Of a stretch of DNA of 64,000 bases, positions 16,554-25,093 are shown piece by piece (the stretch's first letter is position 1; every line of letters starts with the position of its first letter). Source of the stretch: Vibrio mangrovi. Lineage in GTDB: Bacteria; Pseudomonadota; Gammaproteobacteria; Enterobacterales; Vibrionaceae. Position numbers and translations under genes: made by a program. The notes beneath the pieces were generated by a model, which was not told where the DNA came from, did no database searches, and saw nothing but the letters and a program-made list of their open reading frames with translations. The stretch covers positions 2,108,001 through 2,172,000 of the forward strand of contig NZ_AP024883.1 in the NCBI RefSeq assembly GCF_024346955.1. Reading direction: 5' to 3'.

Positions 16554-17036
16554 TTACCATGTTTTGTCTAAATCGTTGGCATAGAGTGATATTGTTTGTT
16601 GATACCTTTTTATTTCATCATTATCCGTTGCTGAAACCAACAGCTTTAATAATAGAGATACCGCTTCTTTATGCCGACCCACATTGTATAAACACATTGC
16701 ATAGAATGGCTGAACCTCCGCCGAATCGGGAAACTCAGCCAATGTTTGCTCGAAGCATTTCAGAGCCTTAGGATAATCACCAAGGCTACGTAAAGTACAG
16801 GATAAGCCAAAGAGTGAATCAAAACGCTCAACTGCGGACAAGCTACCCGATAATGCCAACTCGTAGTATTTGATAGCTTCTTGTTCCTTCCCCTCATTGT
16901 CGTAAGACCAAGCTATTTGTAAACTCGCTTTCGCTTTGTACTCGGCAATATTTAATAAAGGAAACAATAAATTTCTGGATTCATCATACTTCCCTGCTTT
17001 TCTCGCTTCTATCGCTTTCTCAATGACTGAATCCAT
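16554..17036 (-). CDS. Tetratricopeptide-repeat protein, probable integron-cassette gene
   Basis: 160 residues, all helical, with about four TPR units recognised by spacing of A/G/Y/P residues: KAGKYDESRNLLFPLL, ASLQIAWSYDNEGKEQEAIKYYE, LGDYPKALKCFEQTLAEFPD, AMCLYNVGRHKEAVSLL. No signal peptide or enzyme domain, so it is likely a cytoplasmic protein-interaction scaffold. Its stop codon lies 13 nt before an attC-like site and its start lies 20 nt after the presumed right end of another cassette boundary (TTAAACGC at 17048-17055), which fits a gene cassette. AGGTGG precedes the ATG by 4 nt. Small TPR proteins of this kind are common in Vibrio cassettes; no specific function is known. Confidence 0.75.
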   Translation of the reverse strand: MDSVIEKAIEARKAGKYDESRNLLFPLLNIAEYKAKASLQIAWSYDNEGKEQEAIKYYELALSGSLSAVERFDSLFGLSCTLRSLGDYPKALKCFEQTLAEFPDSAEVQPFYAMCLYNVGRHKEAVSLLLKLLVSATDNDEIKRYQQTISLYANDLDKTW

Positions 17037-17055
17037 TATCCACCTCAGCGTTTAA

Positions 17056-17140
17056 TCGCGGTAGAGCCCCACTACTGAGACGGCCCCGCACAGATCCGGA
17101 CATGCGGAATTACCAATTACCGCATCCGACTCTTCAGTTA
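17056..17140 (-). mobile_element. Probable 3' remnant of a group II intron (domains V-VI)
   Basis: Read on minus: a hairpin beginning GAGTCGGATGCGGTAATT and closing AATTCCGCATGTCCGGATC looks like intron domain V, except for a 7-nt duplication (GGTAATT twice) in the loop. It is followed by TGTGCGGGG… and a second hairpin-like segment ending CTACCGCGA(T), as at the 3' ends of bacterial group II introns. The exon that follows starts TTAAACGC, a cassette boundary, suggesting a group IIC-attC intron. No reverse transcriptase frame or intron body remains upstream. Based on remembered consensus, not a fold search. Confidence 0.5.
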
Positions 17141-17149
17141 TACAAAATG

Positions 17150-17234
17150 ACCTCAAGATGCAGTTTCAGCGAGAATCACTGGGCTCAGAGGCAAGGCAGA
17201 GATTGAAGACACTCTGAATCCTGCATCTTGAGGT
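17150..17234. mobile_element. 85-bp MITE-like element with 14-bp perfect terminal inverted repeats
   Basis: ACCTCAAGATGCAG at 17150-17163 and its exact complement at 17221-17234 bound 57 nt of unrelated sequence. It lies between the intron remnant and the nfi pseudogene. Similar short palindromic units are scattered in Vibrio intergenic regions; I cannot name the family. No target-site duplication is evident. Confidence 0.55.
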
Positions 17235-17261
17235 TACTTGGGTATATATATTCACTCTGAC

Positions 17262-17515
17262 CTGCACCCTTGAAGTCATCGAAACCCAAACGGCGGAGGA
17301 TGAAGTTCATTTTCCGTATATTCCGGGTTTATTCTCGTTCAGGGAACTCCCGCCACTACTCAAAGCCTTTGAAAAAGTACAACAAACACCGGACCTGATA
17401 CGAAACCGCCTGTAAATGGGTCCTGAAAGCGGCACCAAAATATTGTCTGCCGGAAACAACCCGGCAGGCCGATCATCTGGTCAATACCTTAAGAAAAGCA
17501 CTGGGAAATAAATAA
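17262..17515 (+). pseudogene. nfi: Endonuclease V pseudogene (N-terminally truncated, internal deletion)
   Basis: In frame from about 17266, the translation LEVIETQTAEDEVHFPYIPG, then LFSFRELPPLLKAFEKV and TPDLI, matches the segment of endonuclease V (Nfi) just before its catalytic VDGHG motif; it then hits a stop at 17406-17408. In another frame, ETACKWVLKAAPKYCLPETT and then RQADHLVNTLRKAL match the enzyme's C-terminus and end at 17515. The catalytic centre between them (roughly 110 residues) and the first ~70 residues are gone. Endonuclease V repairs deaminated adenine. The left break coincides with the MITE-like element. Functional only as a relic. Confidence 0.75.
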
Positions 17516-17537
17516 AACCCGGATTGAACCGGGTTTT
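17514..17537. terminator. Terminator after the nfi pseudogene
   Basis: AAAACCCGG and CCGGGTTTT form a 9-bp stem with a 6-nt loop, T-rich on plus; it starts at the pseudogene stop codon. Confidence 0.75.
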
Positions 17538-17553
17538 ATACCAATGTAATCAC

Positions 17554-17587
17554 AAGAAGGAGGCGGGAAAACCGCCTTCTTTTTTAT
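17554..17587. terminator. Terminator hairpin between nfi relic and RNase T2
   Basis: AAGAAGG..GGCGG pairs with CCGCC..TTCTT across a GAAAA loop and is followed on plus by TTTTTT. It may serve both converging units. Confidence 0.7.
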
Positions 17588-17603
17588 CAGTCAGAACGGA
17601 TGA

Positions 17604-18617
17604 TTAAAAGCCGATTTCATCCACAATGAAGCTGCTGCCACATTGGTTAGAAAACTTCGGATCAGCATCCATCATTAAGCTTTCAAGGGAAGCATTTTCA
17701 TCCAGTTGTTTCGGCAAATTAATATAGACATCCACTAATTTACTGTTCTTACATGAAATCTGTAACCGTTTATACGCTCCGTCGAAAAACGCCTGATCCA
17801 CAACATCAAAAAAGTCCTGTGTGGAGACAGATTCACCGAGATGCTCCTGCATGAAATAAGCGACATTCTGGTTAAATTCTTTTTGCAGACGAATCGCAGT
17901 TTTAAAATATTCATCCGCGTTTCTTTGCGTCTGGCAGGTACCGTGCTTGTACCATTCATGACGTTGTAAACAAGAACCATAGGCTGCACTTGGCATATAT
18001 TGTCCCAGTAATGCCAGCGTCGATGATGACATCGGAACCGCATCATAGCTGCAGAAAGGACTCACCGAGTGAGAATAACTGCCACAGAATCCGTAACTTG
18101 TGCCACAAGAGGCTTTATTCGGCCATAAACCATGCAGGGTAAAGTTTCCGGCCTGATAAGCGCTGGAATCCGTGACCTTACATTCAGGCTTTGATGTGTG
18201 TGTTTCACAGAAAGCTGGCTGCCAGCTGAGAGCAAAGACATAACTGTCTTCCTGACCCGCCGTTGAACAGCTGCCAGAACCCGAGCTGCCAGATGAACCA
18301 GAGCTGCCAGATGAAGAAGAATCATCACCTTTTACCTCACCACAACTGACAGAGACCCAACGCAACTGCGGATTAGCATTTTCAACCACCACCCGGTACC
18401 AGGTGGCGTCATTTTTATTCGCCTCACGAATTTGGTAAGACTGCCCGGAAACCAGATAGATGTTATCAGGATTGGTTTTCTTGTTTTTTGATTGATAAGC
18501 CGGACATGACTGGCTGGCATAAAAAGTACCAGAGAAAGTCACCGCGGAACTCTGCCCGACAACACCGAACAACAGTGCCAGGGCAGAAAAAACAGCCAAC
18601 AGAGTTTTTAGTTTCAT
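17604..18617 (-). CDS. Secreted ribonuclease T2 with an N-terminal extra domain
   Basis: 337 residues. Signal peptide (~1-25), a ~70-residue N-terminal module with two cysteines (SCPAY, SCGEV) resembling a small carbohydrate-binding-like domain, a Ser/Gly linker (~100-117), then an RNase T2 domain to the end. Catalytic motifs are intact: CAS-1 FTLHGLWPN (His162) and CAS-2 RHEWYKHGTC (His220, Glu221, His225). Eight or more cysteines in the catalytic domain suggest disulfides, consistent with export. The enzyme cleaves RNA non-specifically via 2',3'-cyclic phosphates, in the periplasm or outside the cell. It is longer than E. coli RNase I (268 residues) because of the N-terminal module. Monocistronic, with a converging terminator at 17554-17587. 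Confidence 0.92.
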   Translation of the reverse strand: MKLKTLLAVFSALALLFGVVGQSSAVTFSGTFYASQSCPAYQSKNKKTNPDNIYLVSGQSYQIREANKNDATWYRVVVENANPQLRWVSVSCGEVKGDDSSSSGSSGSSGSSGSGSCSTAGQEDSYVFALSWQPAFCETHTSKPECKVTDSSAYQAGNFTLHGLWPNKASCGTSYGFCGSYSHSVSPFCSYDAVPMSSSTLALLGQYMPSAAYGSCLQRHEWYKHGTCQTQRNADEYFKTAIRLQKEFNQNVAYFMQEHLGESVSTQDFFDVVDQAFFDGAYKRLQISCKNSKLVDVYINLPKQLDENASLESLMMDADPKFSNQCGSSFIVDEIGF

Positions 18618-18896
18618 TTAACAAATTTCCTGTATAAGTATGTGTAAGCGTCACAATATTAAACATATCAAATTAAATAAGAAAGTAGTTAAATAAAACT
18701 TAGTGTCATATTATTTTTGCGAAATAATAATGACACTGTTTTTTCACCGGACATGCCGCAATAACCGGGTCAATCCCGGTTTAGTCTTCCAGTTCATGGG
18801 GTAAAAATCATTGGAAGGACTGCCCCTTAAAGCTCCCAGCCGGAGCGGATAATTCAGACCTGATGCCATCTCTTTTATCCGGTTTAGATACAAGTG
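18618..18896. other. Intergenic region upstream of RNase T2
   Basis: 279 bases with the RNase T2 promoter. No other gene or RNA is recognised. Confidence 0.4.
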
Positions 18897-19215
18897 TTAT
18901 AGAAAGGTAATACGGACACAAAAAAGAGATATAGTGATTTCTGGTGTATGTGTTGAAGGGATTGCGGTATCTCCTGTTGATTGAGCGAGATCCCGGTCAA
19001 AGTGCCGAAGGTCAGGGATCGTACTGGCAACGGGATTAAATTCAACAATTTCACGGCGTTCCTCATCAGTCAGATTGCCCGGCTCGGCCAGTTCTTTCGG
19101 TGTCGCGGCGAAGATTTCAATCCCTTCTTCGCGAATATCCTTAAAGAAATAGTGCCCCTGACGGAGCTGGTCGTTGACTTCCTTCCAGGTAGTATGCTTT
19201 TGACAAAAAGTCTTT
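18897..19215 (-). pseudogene. Fragment of a nucleotidyltransferase-domain gene
   Basis: Reading minus in one frame gives TTWKEVNDQLRQGHYFFKDI, then REEGIEIFAATPKELAEPG and NLTDEERREIVEFN, the C-terminal part of small proteins with a DNA-polymerase-beta-type nucleotidyltransferase domain (the 'REGHYFF.DI..EGI.LY' segment). The N-terminal part with the catalytic GSxxxG…DxD motif is absent; a TAA stop lies just upstream. After ~45 matching residues the frame runs on without similarity to a stop at 18897. This is a relic next to a tRNA-Ser gene. Confidence 0.6.
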
Positions 19216-19423
19216 TATTCCAAGTAGTCAGAGAGAAGTTCAGGCATACACAAAATTAAGAAATGTATGCCGGATTGCGAGTTTTTATTGCCATAAAATG
19301 TATGCTGATTTTTCAGTCTGCATAAAAGCATACATAACGGCATACATCAAATCTGTGGAAGTTGACGAACATCAACGGACGATAATGGAAGATAACTAAT
19401 TGATTTATAAGAACTTCAGAAAC

Positions 19424-19456
19424 GAAAAAGGCCGCAGACGAACATCTACGGCCTTG
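19424..19456 (-). terminator. Rho-independent terminator after tRNA-Ser
   Basis: On minus, AAGGCCGTAGA pairs with TCTGCGGCCTT (one G-U/T-C wobble) and is followed by TTTTT, 5 nt beyond the tRNA 3' CCA. Confidence 0.88.
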
Positions 19457-19460
19457 AATG

Positions 19461-19548
19461 TGGCGGTGAGTGAGAGATTCGAACTCTCGATACGTTGCCG
19501 TATACACACTTTCCAGGCGTGCTCCTTCAGCCACTCGGACAACTCACC
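19461..19548 (-). tRNA. tRNA-Ser (anticodon GGA)
   Basis: 88 nt with the long variable arm of serine tRNAs. Read on minus it begins GGTGAGTTGTCCGAGTGGC, has the anticodon loop CTGGAAAG (anticodon GGA, reads UCC/UCU), a TTCGAATC T-arm, and an encoded 3' CCA. Sequence is nearly identical to E. coli tRNA-Ser(GGA). Followed by a strong terminator, so transcribed alone. Confidence 0.97.
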
Positions 19549-19705
19549 GAATCGTTGAAATTATTGCTTCAACGGGGCGCTAATTTAATGATTCTTCGGG
19601 ATAAGGTCAAGGAGAAAAACAGTAAAAATCGCGCTTTTGCAGTTAAGTGGTCATAATTTAGCTCATTGGCCGTTTATCTATACAGTTCCATAGCCAATCC
19701 CTGCT

Positions 19706-20149
19706 TCAGGCATAATAACCCGGCACCCGGAACCAACGGCGACAGCAATCCAGAAAATAACCATAAACAACGCCCATACCACAAGAAATCACGGCATTAC
19801 TGGTAACAGCTGTCACAATCTGTTCAGACGTAGCCCCGACAGCAAGTAAGATCCCAACATACACTGGCGACTGAAATGCCACATAGGCGATCAAGTCACA
19901 ACCATTTTTCATCCATGCACTGGGAGAAAAACGTCGCCCGGTACGCAGGACAAAATCACGGAAAAGCCCATATGGCAATGCAATCGCGATATTCACCGGA
20001 ATGGAAAGCAGTCTTGAAGACAAAGACTGTTCCAGTGTCATACCGGAGATGAATACCTCAATTCCCATCCCGGTGATGAAACAGAACACCACCATCGCGA
20101 ACGTATCGGCAGCTGCATGACGAACACAAAAAGGCGCACTATTTTTCAT
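19706..20149 (-). CDS. alaE: L-alanine exporter AlaE
   Basis: 147 residues with four hydrophobic helices and the family's signature wording: [58 protein letters not shown] and a C-terminal [16 protein letters not shown]. AlaE exports L-alanine and protects against toxic accumulation from alanine peptides. The length matches E. coli AlaE (149). Monocistronic; start ATG at 20149. The region upstream (290 bases, AT-rich) must hold the promoter, and no Lrp site can be assigned with confidence. Confidence 0.95.
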   Translation of the reverse strand: MKNSAPFCVRHAAADTFAMVVFCFITGMGIEVFISGMTLEQSLSSRLLSIPVNIAIALPYGLFRDFVLRTGRRFSPSAWMKNGCDLIAYVAFQSPVYVGILLAVGATSEQIVTAVTSNAVISCGMGVVYGYFLDCCRRWFRVPGYYA

Positions 20150-20439
20150 ACTGTCTCACACCAAAAAAGCAACATTATTTGCGCGCATTAAAACACAATA
20201 TTTAAGAAATTAATCACCAATTATTTGTGTATTTTTCTATTAATTGACTAGTTTAATAGCAAAAATATAGAATTAAAAACTACAAAAATTGAAAGTTAAA
20301 TACATGTAAAAAAACCAACAAAATCAGATCAACATTTCGATACAAAAGAGATTCACCAAAGAAACAGTAGTGACGTCTCGCAACTTTGTGCAATTTCAAA
20401 TACCATGTCATTCCACCCACACAATTGATTTGATCAGGC

Positions 20440-21018
20440 ATGAATTTGACACTTACTGAAATTATTGCGTCGGTAGAACAATCCGAACAACTGCTCAACG
20501 AAGAACAGATGCAGGGATTCATTGTCTCTCTGGCTGCTTCTCCCTATTTGATTTCACCGGAGGAATGGCTTCCCTACCTTTGGGGAGGAAGTGAGGTTTC
20601 TCCTTTCTCTGAACCAGCCTATCTCGAAGCTTATTGCCAGCAAGTGGTCCAGCTATGGAATGAATCGCGGGAAGCATTACTCGCTGGCTCATGGAGCTGG
20701 CCGAAACAGTGTCTGCTTGATGAAGAGGAAATCGTCAATCAGGCTACCCGGGATTTTTGTGAGGGAATGTTGCAGGGCTGGCAGTTCACCAAAGATGACT
20801 GGGAGTCACTGATGCCATCTGAGACTGAAAATGGAGCGTTACTCGGAGGCGTTTTACTCTCGATGACAATGCTGTACGATCCGGAAACCGCACTAGCTAC
20901 GTTAAATGAAGCGGGTGCCGATGCCATGGCACAATTTGAAGAAATCTATCAGGCTATGCCAATGATGCTATCAGGATTGAGTCAACGGGCTCAGATGCTC
21001 GCAGAATCTGACGGCTAG
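20440..21018 (+). CDS. UPF0149 (YecA/YgfB) family protein
   Basis: 192 residues, mostly helical and acidic. The N-terminal half (LLNEEQMQGFIVSLAASPYL, then PEEWLPYLWGG) is closer to E. coli YecA than to YgfB, but the C-terminal SEC-C zinc motif of YecA is absent, so this is a shortened member. YecA has been linked to the Sec system and ribosomes; for this version no function can be stated. It converges on nadA with a shared terminator between them. Start ATG at 20440; a weak purine-rich site precedes it. Confidence 0.85.
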   Translation: MNLTLTEIIASVEQSEQLLNEEQMQGFIVSLAASPYLISPEEWLPYLWGGSEVSPFSEPAYLEAYCQQVVQLWNESREALLAGSWSWPKQCLLDEEEIVNQATRDFCEGMLQGWQFTKDDWESLMPSETENGALLGGVLLSMTMLYDPETALATLNEAGADAMAQFEEIYQAMPMMLSGLSQRAQMLAESDG

Positions 21019-21041
21019 GTTAATTAAATTACAAGCATCAA

Positions 21042-21069
21042 AAAAGGGAAGGTCAATTACCTTCCCTTT
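21042..21069. terminator. Bidirectional terminator between UPF0149 gene and nadA
   Basis: AAAGGGAAGGT and ACCTTCCCTTT form an 11-bp stem with a 5-nt loop, with A-tract on one side and T-tract on the other. Confidence 0.9.
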
Positions 21070-21092
21070 GTCCATTACTCTGTATGCTTTAA

Positions 21093-22154
21093 TTATGCGT
21101 TGCCCTTCACTGAAAGGTTAAGCTGCTCTGCAAAGTCCAGCATACGATTCAACGGGATTAGTGATTTAACCCGGATGGATTCATCAACAAAGATCTCGTG
21201 TTCTTCACCACCATTTCTGAGCGCTTTTTCAATGGCCTGGAGGCCATTCATCGCCATCCAGGGACAATGAGCACAGCTCCGGCATGTTGCACCAGCTCCG
21301 GCTGTTGGTGCTTCAATCAGCTCTTTTTCAGGCACAAGCTGCTGCATCTTAAAGAAGATGCCTCTATCAGTCGCCACAATCATCTGTGGATGAGGCAAAG
21401 CCTTGGCTGCTTTAATCAACTGGCTCGTCGAGCCAACAGCATCGGCCAAATCAACCACACTTGAAGGTGATTCAGGATGCACCAATACTGCCGCTTCCGG
21501 ATACAACGCTTTCATTTTTTTCAGTGCATCAGCAGAGAATTCATCATGAACAATACACTCACCATGCCATAGCAGCATGTCTGCACCGGTTTTTTTGGCA
21601 ATGTACGAACCCAGATGGCGATCTGGCCCCCAGATGATTTTCTTATCTTCAGCATCCAGATGTTCGACAATGTCCAATGCAATACTGGACGTCACAACCC
21701 AGTCAGCTCTAGCTTTCACTGCCGCTGAAGTATTCGCATAGACAACAACCGTATGATCCGGGTGTGCATCGCAAAAGGCAGAAAACTCATCCACAGGGCA
21801 ACCAAGATCCAAAGAACACTCTGCTTCCAGTGTTGGCATCAGAATGCATTTTTCCGGTGTCAGAATTTTAGCGGATTCCCCCATAAACCGAACGCCGCAG
21901 ATCAACAATGTTTTAGCCGGGTGTTTGTTGCCAAATTTGGCCATTTCCAGAGAATCACCCACAAATCCGCCAGTCGCTTCAGCGAGAGCCTGAATTTCTG
22001 GATCCGTATAATAGTGGGCAATCAGAACGGCTTCTTTCTCAATCAGGAGTCGCTTAATTTCTTCAGTATAAAATGTTTTTTGTTCTTCTGAGAGTTGTAC
22101 CGGTTTCGGTGGAAATGGGTACACGGTATCAATTTGTTCTGTTATATGGCTCAT
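21093..22154 (-). CDS. nadA: Quinolinate synthase NadA
   Basis: 353 residues from the ATG at 22154 (MSHITEQID); an upstream TTG would add six residues and has no conserved wording. NadA condenses iminoaspartate with dihydroxyacetone phosphate to quinolinate in de novo NAD synthesis, using a [4Fe-4S] cluster. The three cluster ligands known from E. coli fall exactly at Cys113 (EAECSLDLG), Cys200 ([11 protein letters not shown]) and Cys297 ([10 protein letters not shown]). The cytosolic enzyme needs iminoaspartate from NadB, which is not in the window. It stands alone on minus. Confidence 0.97.
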   Translation of the reverse strand: MSHITEQIDTVYPFPPKPVQLSEEQKTFYTEEIKRLLIEKEAVLIAHYYTDPEIQALAEATGGFVGDSLEMAKFGNKHPAKTLLICGVRFMGESAKILTPEKCILMPTLEAECSLDLGCPVDEFSAFCDAHPDHTVVVYANTSAAVKARADWVVTSSIALDIVEHLDAEDKKIIWGPDRHLGSYIAKKTGADMLLWHGECIVHDEFSADALKKMKALYPEAAVLVHPESPSSVVDLADAVGSTSQLIKAAKALPHPQMIVATDRGIFFKMQQLVPEKELIEAPTAGAGATCRSCAHCPWMAMNGLQAIEKALRNGGEEHEIFVDESIRVKSLIPLNRMLDFAEQLNLSVKGNA

Positions 22155-22284
22155 TGCTCTTGCTCTACGCAATTTCCAGTAATCAGCGCATTTTACACGC
22201 TCTCAGGAGCGTGTCAAAAGCAGCTCAGGGAATTATTGATATAATGATTGGCTGAGGTTGGTAACGGAAGGAAACAGAAAATAT

Positions 22285-22309
22285 AAAGGAGAACTGCAGT
22301 TCTCCCTTT
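22285..22309. terminator. Terminator after the tol-pal operon
   Basis: AAAGGAGAAC…GTTCTCCCTTT: a near-perfect palindrome 14 nt after the cpoB stop codon (minus strand), followed by T-rich sequence on minus. Confidence 0.75.
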
Positions 22310-22322
22310 GTATATATCGCTA

Positions 22323-23111
22323 TTACTGAGCTATAGCCTGTTTGGCTGACTCAGCAGAAGCACTGTCAGGATATTCATCAATCACTTGCTGATAATACTG
22401 TTTCGCCAGCTCCGAGTTTTTGCGACGTTTCTCAATATCACCCAACTTTACCAGCGCATCGGCGCGCTTGTTCGATTTAGGAAAAGCTAAAACAGCTTTA
22501 AAGCTCTCAACTGCTTTGTCATCCTGTTTTTTCGCATAGTAGAGCTGACCTAACCAATAATGCGCATTCGGCGCAAAATTAGACTTGGGAAAATCACGCT
22601 GAAACTTCGTAAAAGCATTGATAGCACCAGCATAGTCTCTTTTCTTCAGAATCAGATCAACAGCATTCTGATAAGCAGTCTGCTCATCGACATTTTCACT
22701 ATATGTTCCAGTGGAAGCTGCCTGTCCTGATGTCTCTGAATCTGCCAGAACTTCATGACCGCTCTTTGACTTGAGCTCTTCTCTGAGGCGGTCAATTTCA
22801 ACAAATAACTCCCGTTGTCGCGTGAGCATTTGTCCCATATCATGGGAGTTCTTCTCCACCTGACCACGCAAATGCTGAATTTCAGTCGCCATTTCATCGA
22901 GCTGCTGCTGCATTTCCAGCTGCAGTTGATTACGACTTTGGAGCAGACGCTCCAGGCGCTCAACTCTTGTTTCCGGACTCGCCGATGATGTTGAAGACAC
23001 TTGCTCAACATCACCTGTCAAATCGGATACCGGAGCTGGTGTAGCAAGCACACTGCCTGCTACACTGGCCAGTAACATAAGCACAACTTGTCGCTGTAGG
23101 TTACCGAACAT
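22323..23111 (-). CDS. cpoB: Tol-Pal coordinator CpoB (YbgF)
   Basis: 262 residues. Signal peptide (~1-23), a trimerising coiled coil (~45-115: VERLERLLQSRNQLQLEMQQQ and onward), a low-complexity linker, then C-terminal TPRs (~145-260: AYQNAVDLILKKRDYAGAI, HYWLGQLYYAKKQDDKAVESF, ALVKLGDIEKRRKNSELAKQY). The arrangement is that of CpoB, a periplasmic protein that links Tol-Pal activity to PBP1B during septation. Last gene of the tol-pal operon, 20 nt after pal. Confidence 0.95.
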   Translation of the reverse strand: MFGNLQRQVVLMLLASVAGSVLATPAPVSDLTGDVEQVSSTSSASPETRVERLERLLQSRNQLQLEMQQQLDEMATEIQHLRGQVEKNSHDMGQMLTRQRELFVEIDRLREELKSKSGHEVLADSETSGQAASTGTYSENVDEQTAYQNAVDLILKKRDYAGAINAFTKFQRDFPKSNFAPNAHYWLGQLYYAKKQDDKAVESFKAVLAFPKSNKRADALVKLGDIEKRRKNSELAKQYYQQVIDEYPDSASAESAKQAIAQ

Positions 23112-23131
23112 GTTTAGTCAATCTCTTCAGA

Positions 23132-23674
23132 TTAGTAAACAATAACTGCACGACGGTTTTTGGCATATGCAGCTTCATTGTGTCCACGAACTAATGGTTT
23201 CTCTTCACCATAGCTCACAATAGACATTTGACTGGTTTGTACGCCCAGAGCCTGAAGATATTTGTATACTGCTTCTGCACGACGTTCACCCAGAGCAATA
23301 TTGTATTCCGGTGTACCACGTTCATCCGCATGACCTTCAATTTTAACATTGATTGCCGGATGCTGACTCAGATAAGTCGCATGTGCTGCCAGCATATCTT
23401 CATAATCCGATGAAATTGCTGAATTATCAAAAGCAAAGAATACAGTTTGCTCCTGAAGAACCTTCTCTTTCAGTTCCTGCTCAGAAAGCTTACCGCTATC
23501 AGAAACTGGTGATACAACAGTGGTATCAGTGCTATTTGCAGAACCAGTTGAAGATTGGTTAGTTGTCGTCTCATTGCCTGAGGCACTCACTGCATCATCG
23601 CTTGAGCTACACGCAGTAACCGCGAGTACTGGTAGTGCAATCAATAGCCCTTTAAGAACTTTATTCAGTTGCAT
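23132..23674 (-). CDS. pal: Peptidoglycan-associated lipoprotein Pal
   Basis: 180 residues. Lipoprotein signal with lipobox VTAC (Cys22), a Ser/Thr/Asn-rich linker, then an OmpA-like peptidoglycan-binding domain (~70-180) with the expected [28 protein letters not shown] and [11 protein letters not shown] motifs; Asp and Arg of 'HADERG…R' contact diaminopimelate. Pal sits in the outer membrane and binds TolB or the wall. 32 nt downstream of tolB, 20 nt upstream of cpoB. Confidence 0.97.
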   Translation of the reverse strand: MQLNKVLKGLLIALPVLAVTACSSSDDAVSASGNETTTNQSSTGSANSTDTTVVSPVSDSGKLSEQELKEKVLQEQTVFFAFDNSAISSDYEDMLAAHATYLSQHPAINVKIEGHADERGTPEYNIALGERRAEAVYKYLQALGVQTSQMSIVSYGEEKPLVRGHNEAAYAKNRRAVIVY

Positions 23675-23706
23675 CTTCGTTTTCCTTATTTTTTAATCAT
23701 GACTCA

Positions 23707-25059
23707 TTACAGAAACGGTGACCACGCTGGCGCCCTTACGCGTCCGTTTGTCTCTGGTAACCTGGCTTTAAATCGTCCGTCAATAGAGACCATAGATAGA
23801 ACATTGGTTTTATTGTAGATCGAACTATAAATAACCATACCACCGTTAGGAGCAATACTTGGAGACTCGTCGAGCAAAGTTCTTGTAAGAATTTGCACAC
23901 TGCCTGTTTCCAAATCCTGCTTTGCCAAGTTAAATCCTGATTGGTTTTTATTCACCATGATCAAGAATTTCCCATCAGGCGTAATCTGCCCACCTAAATT
24001 TTGTGAGCCCTGCCAAGTAAGACGATTTGTCACGCCAGTAGACAAATCTACTTTATATATCTGTGGTTTACCACCCCGATCTGAGGTAAATATCAGAGAT
24101 TTTCCGTTTGGATACCAAAAAGGCTCTGTATTATTTGATCTACCCCGCGTTATTTGGTGAATTTTTTTCGTAGTCAGATCCATTATATAGACCTGTAAGC
24201 TTCCTGATTTCGATAAAACCAGAGCCAATGACTGGCCATCCGGCGAAAATACTGGCGCACCATTATGACGAGGAAATGACGAAATTTTTTCACGTTGCCC
24301 CGTATAGATATTCATAATATAGATTTCTGCGTGGCCATTCTGAAAGCTCACATAGGCCAGTCTTTTCCCATCGGGCGACCAGGACGGCGACATTAGTGGC
24401 TGTTTCGAACTCAAAACTAAACGTTCATTATGTCCATCATAGTCCGAAATTCTCAGTTGATAAGGATATCTTTCACCATCATTAACGACCACATACGCAA
24501 TTCTGGTCAGGAAAGCGCCTCTCTCTCCGGTCAACTTTTCATAGACCAAATCGGAAATTCGGTGGGCATATTCCCGGAGACGTTTTGGAGAAACTGTTGC
24601 AATATTATTCAGCAATACATAATCTTTTGACTCAACCAACTGACCATCCTGTGTCAGAGACTGTCTCTTGCCTTTTAACAGTTGCGCCTGAACAATATCG
24701 ACCAACTGATAATGAATCACGTAGTTTCCGGCTGCATTCTGCTTGATCGTGCCGGTCAGCAACGAATCAACACCCAACCGGGTCCAGGCATCTACATTGA
24801 CGTCTGATTCATCATAGGGAGTCTGTGGCATATTACTGGTTGCAACCGGGCTGAATTTCCCACTCCGCTGTAAATCCGAAGATACAACACCTGAAACATC
24901 TTCAGGTAATTTGGCACTTCCCTCCCATTGAAACGGAACAATTGCGACTGGCCTCGCTGAATTAATCCCGTCAGTGATGACGAGTTCTAATGCTGCATTT
25001 GCGGTTTGTATGCCTGACATCACGAGAAGCATACAAGTCAAAATCAATCGCTGTAACAC
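23707..25059 (-). CDS. tolB: Tol-Pal periplasmic protein TolB
   Basis: 450 residues. Signal peptide (ending NAA near residue 22), N-terminal alpha/beta domain (~25-165) and a six-bladed beta-propeller (~170-430) whose repeats read '[16 protein letters not shown]', '[16 protein letters not shown]', '[16 protein letters not shown]', '[14 protein letters not shown]', '[15 protein letters not shown]'. TolB binds Pal through the propeller and TolA through its N-terminus, in the periplasm. Length and order match the family. Between tolA and pal. Confidence 0.97.
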   Translation of the reverse strand: MLQRLILTCMLLVMSGIQTANAALELVITDGINSARPVAIVPFQWEGSAKLPEDVSGVVSSDLQRSGKFSPVATSNMPQTPYDESDVNVDAWTRLGVDSLLTGTIKQNAAGNYVIHYQLVDIVQAQLLKGKRQSLTQDGQLVESKDYVLLNNIATVSPKRLREYAHRISDLVYEKLTGERGAFLTRIAYVVVNDGERYPYQLRISDYDGHNERLVLSSKQPLMSPSWSPDGKRLAYVSFQNGHAEIYIMNIYTGQREKISSFPRHNGAPVFSPDGQSLALVLSKSGSLQVYIMDLTTKKIHQITRGRSNNTEPFWYPNGKSLIFTSDRGGKPQIYKVDLSTGVTNRLTWQGSQNLGGQITPDGKFLIMVNKNQSGFNLAKQDLETGSVQILTRTLLDESPSIAPNGGMVIYSSIYNKTNVLSMVSIDGRFKARLPETNGRVRAPAWSPFL

Positions 25060-25093
25060 AAGCTTTTCCTTTTCTCTGGTACTTCAGTCAAAA

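Noticed and set aside
19461..19548. Island attachment repeat of the tRNA-Ser 3' end
   Set aside because: I searched by eye for its 3' sequence near 13.0-13.3 kb and elsewhere and found no second copy; no integrase gene is present.
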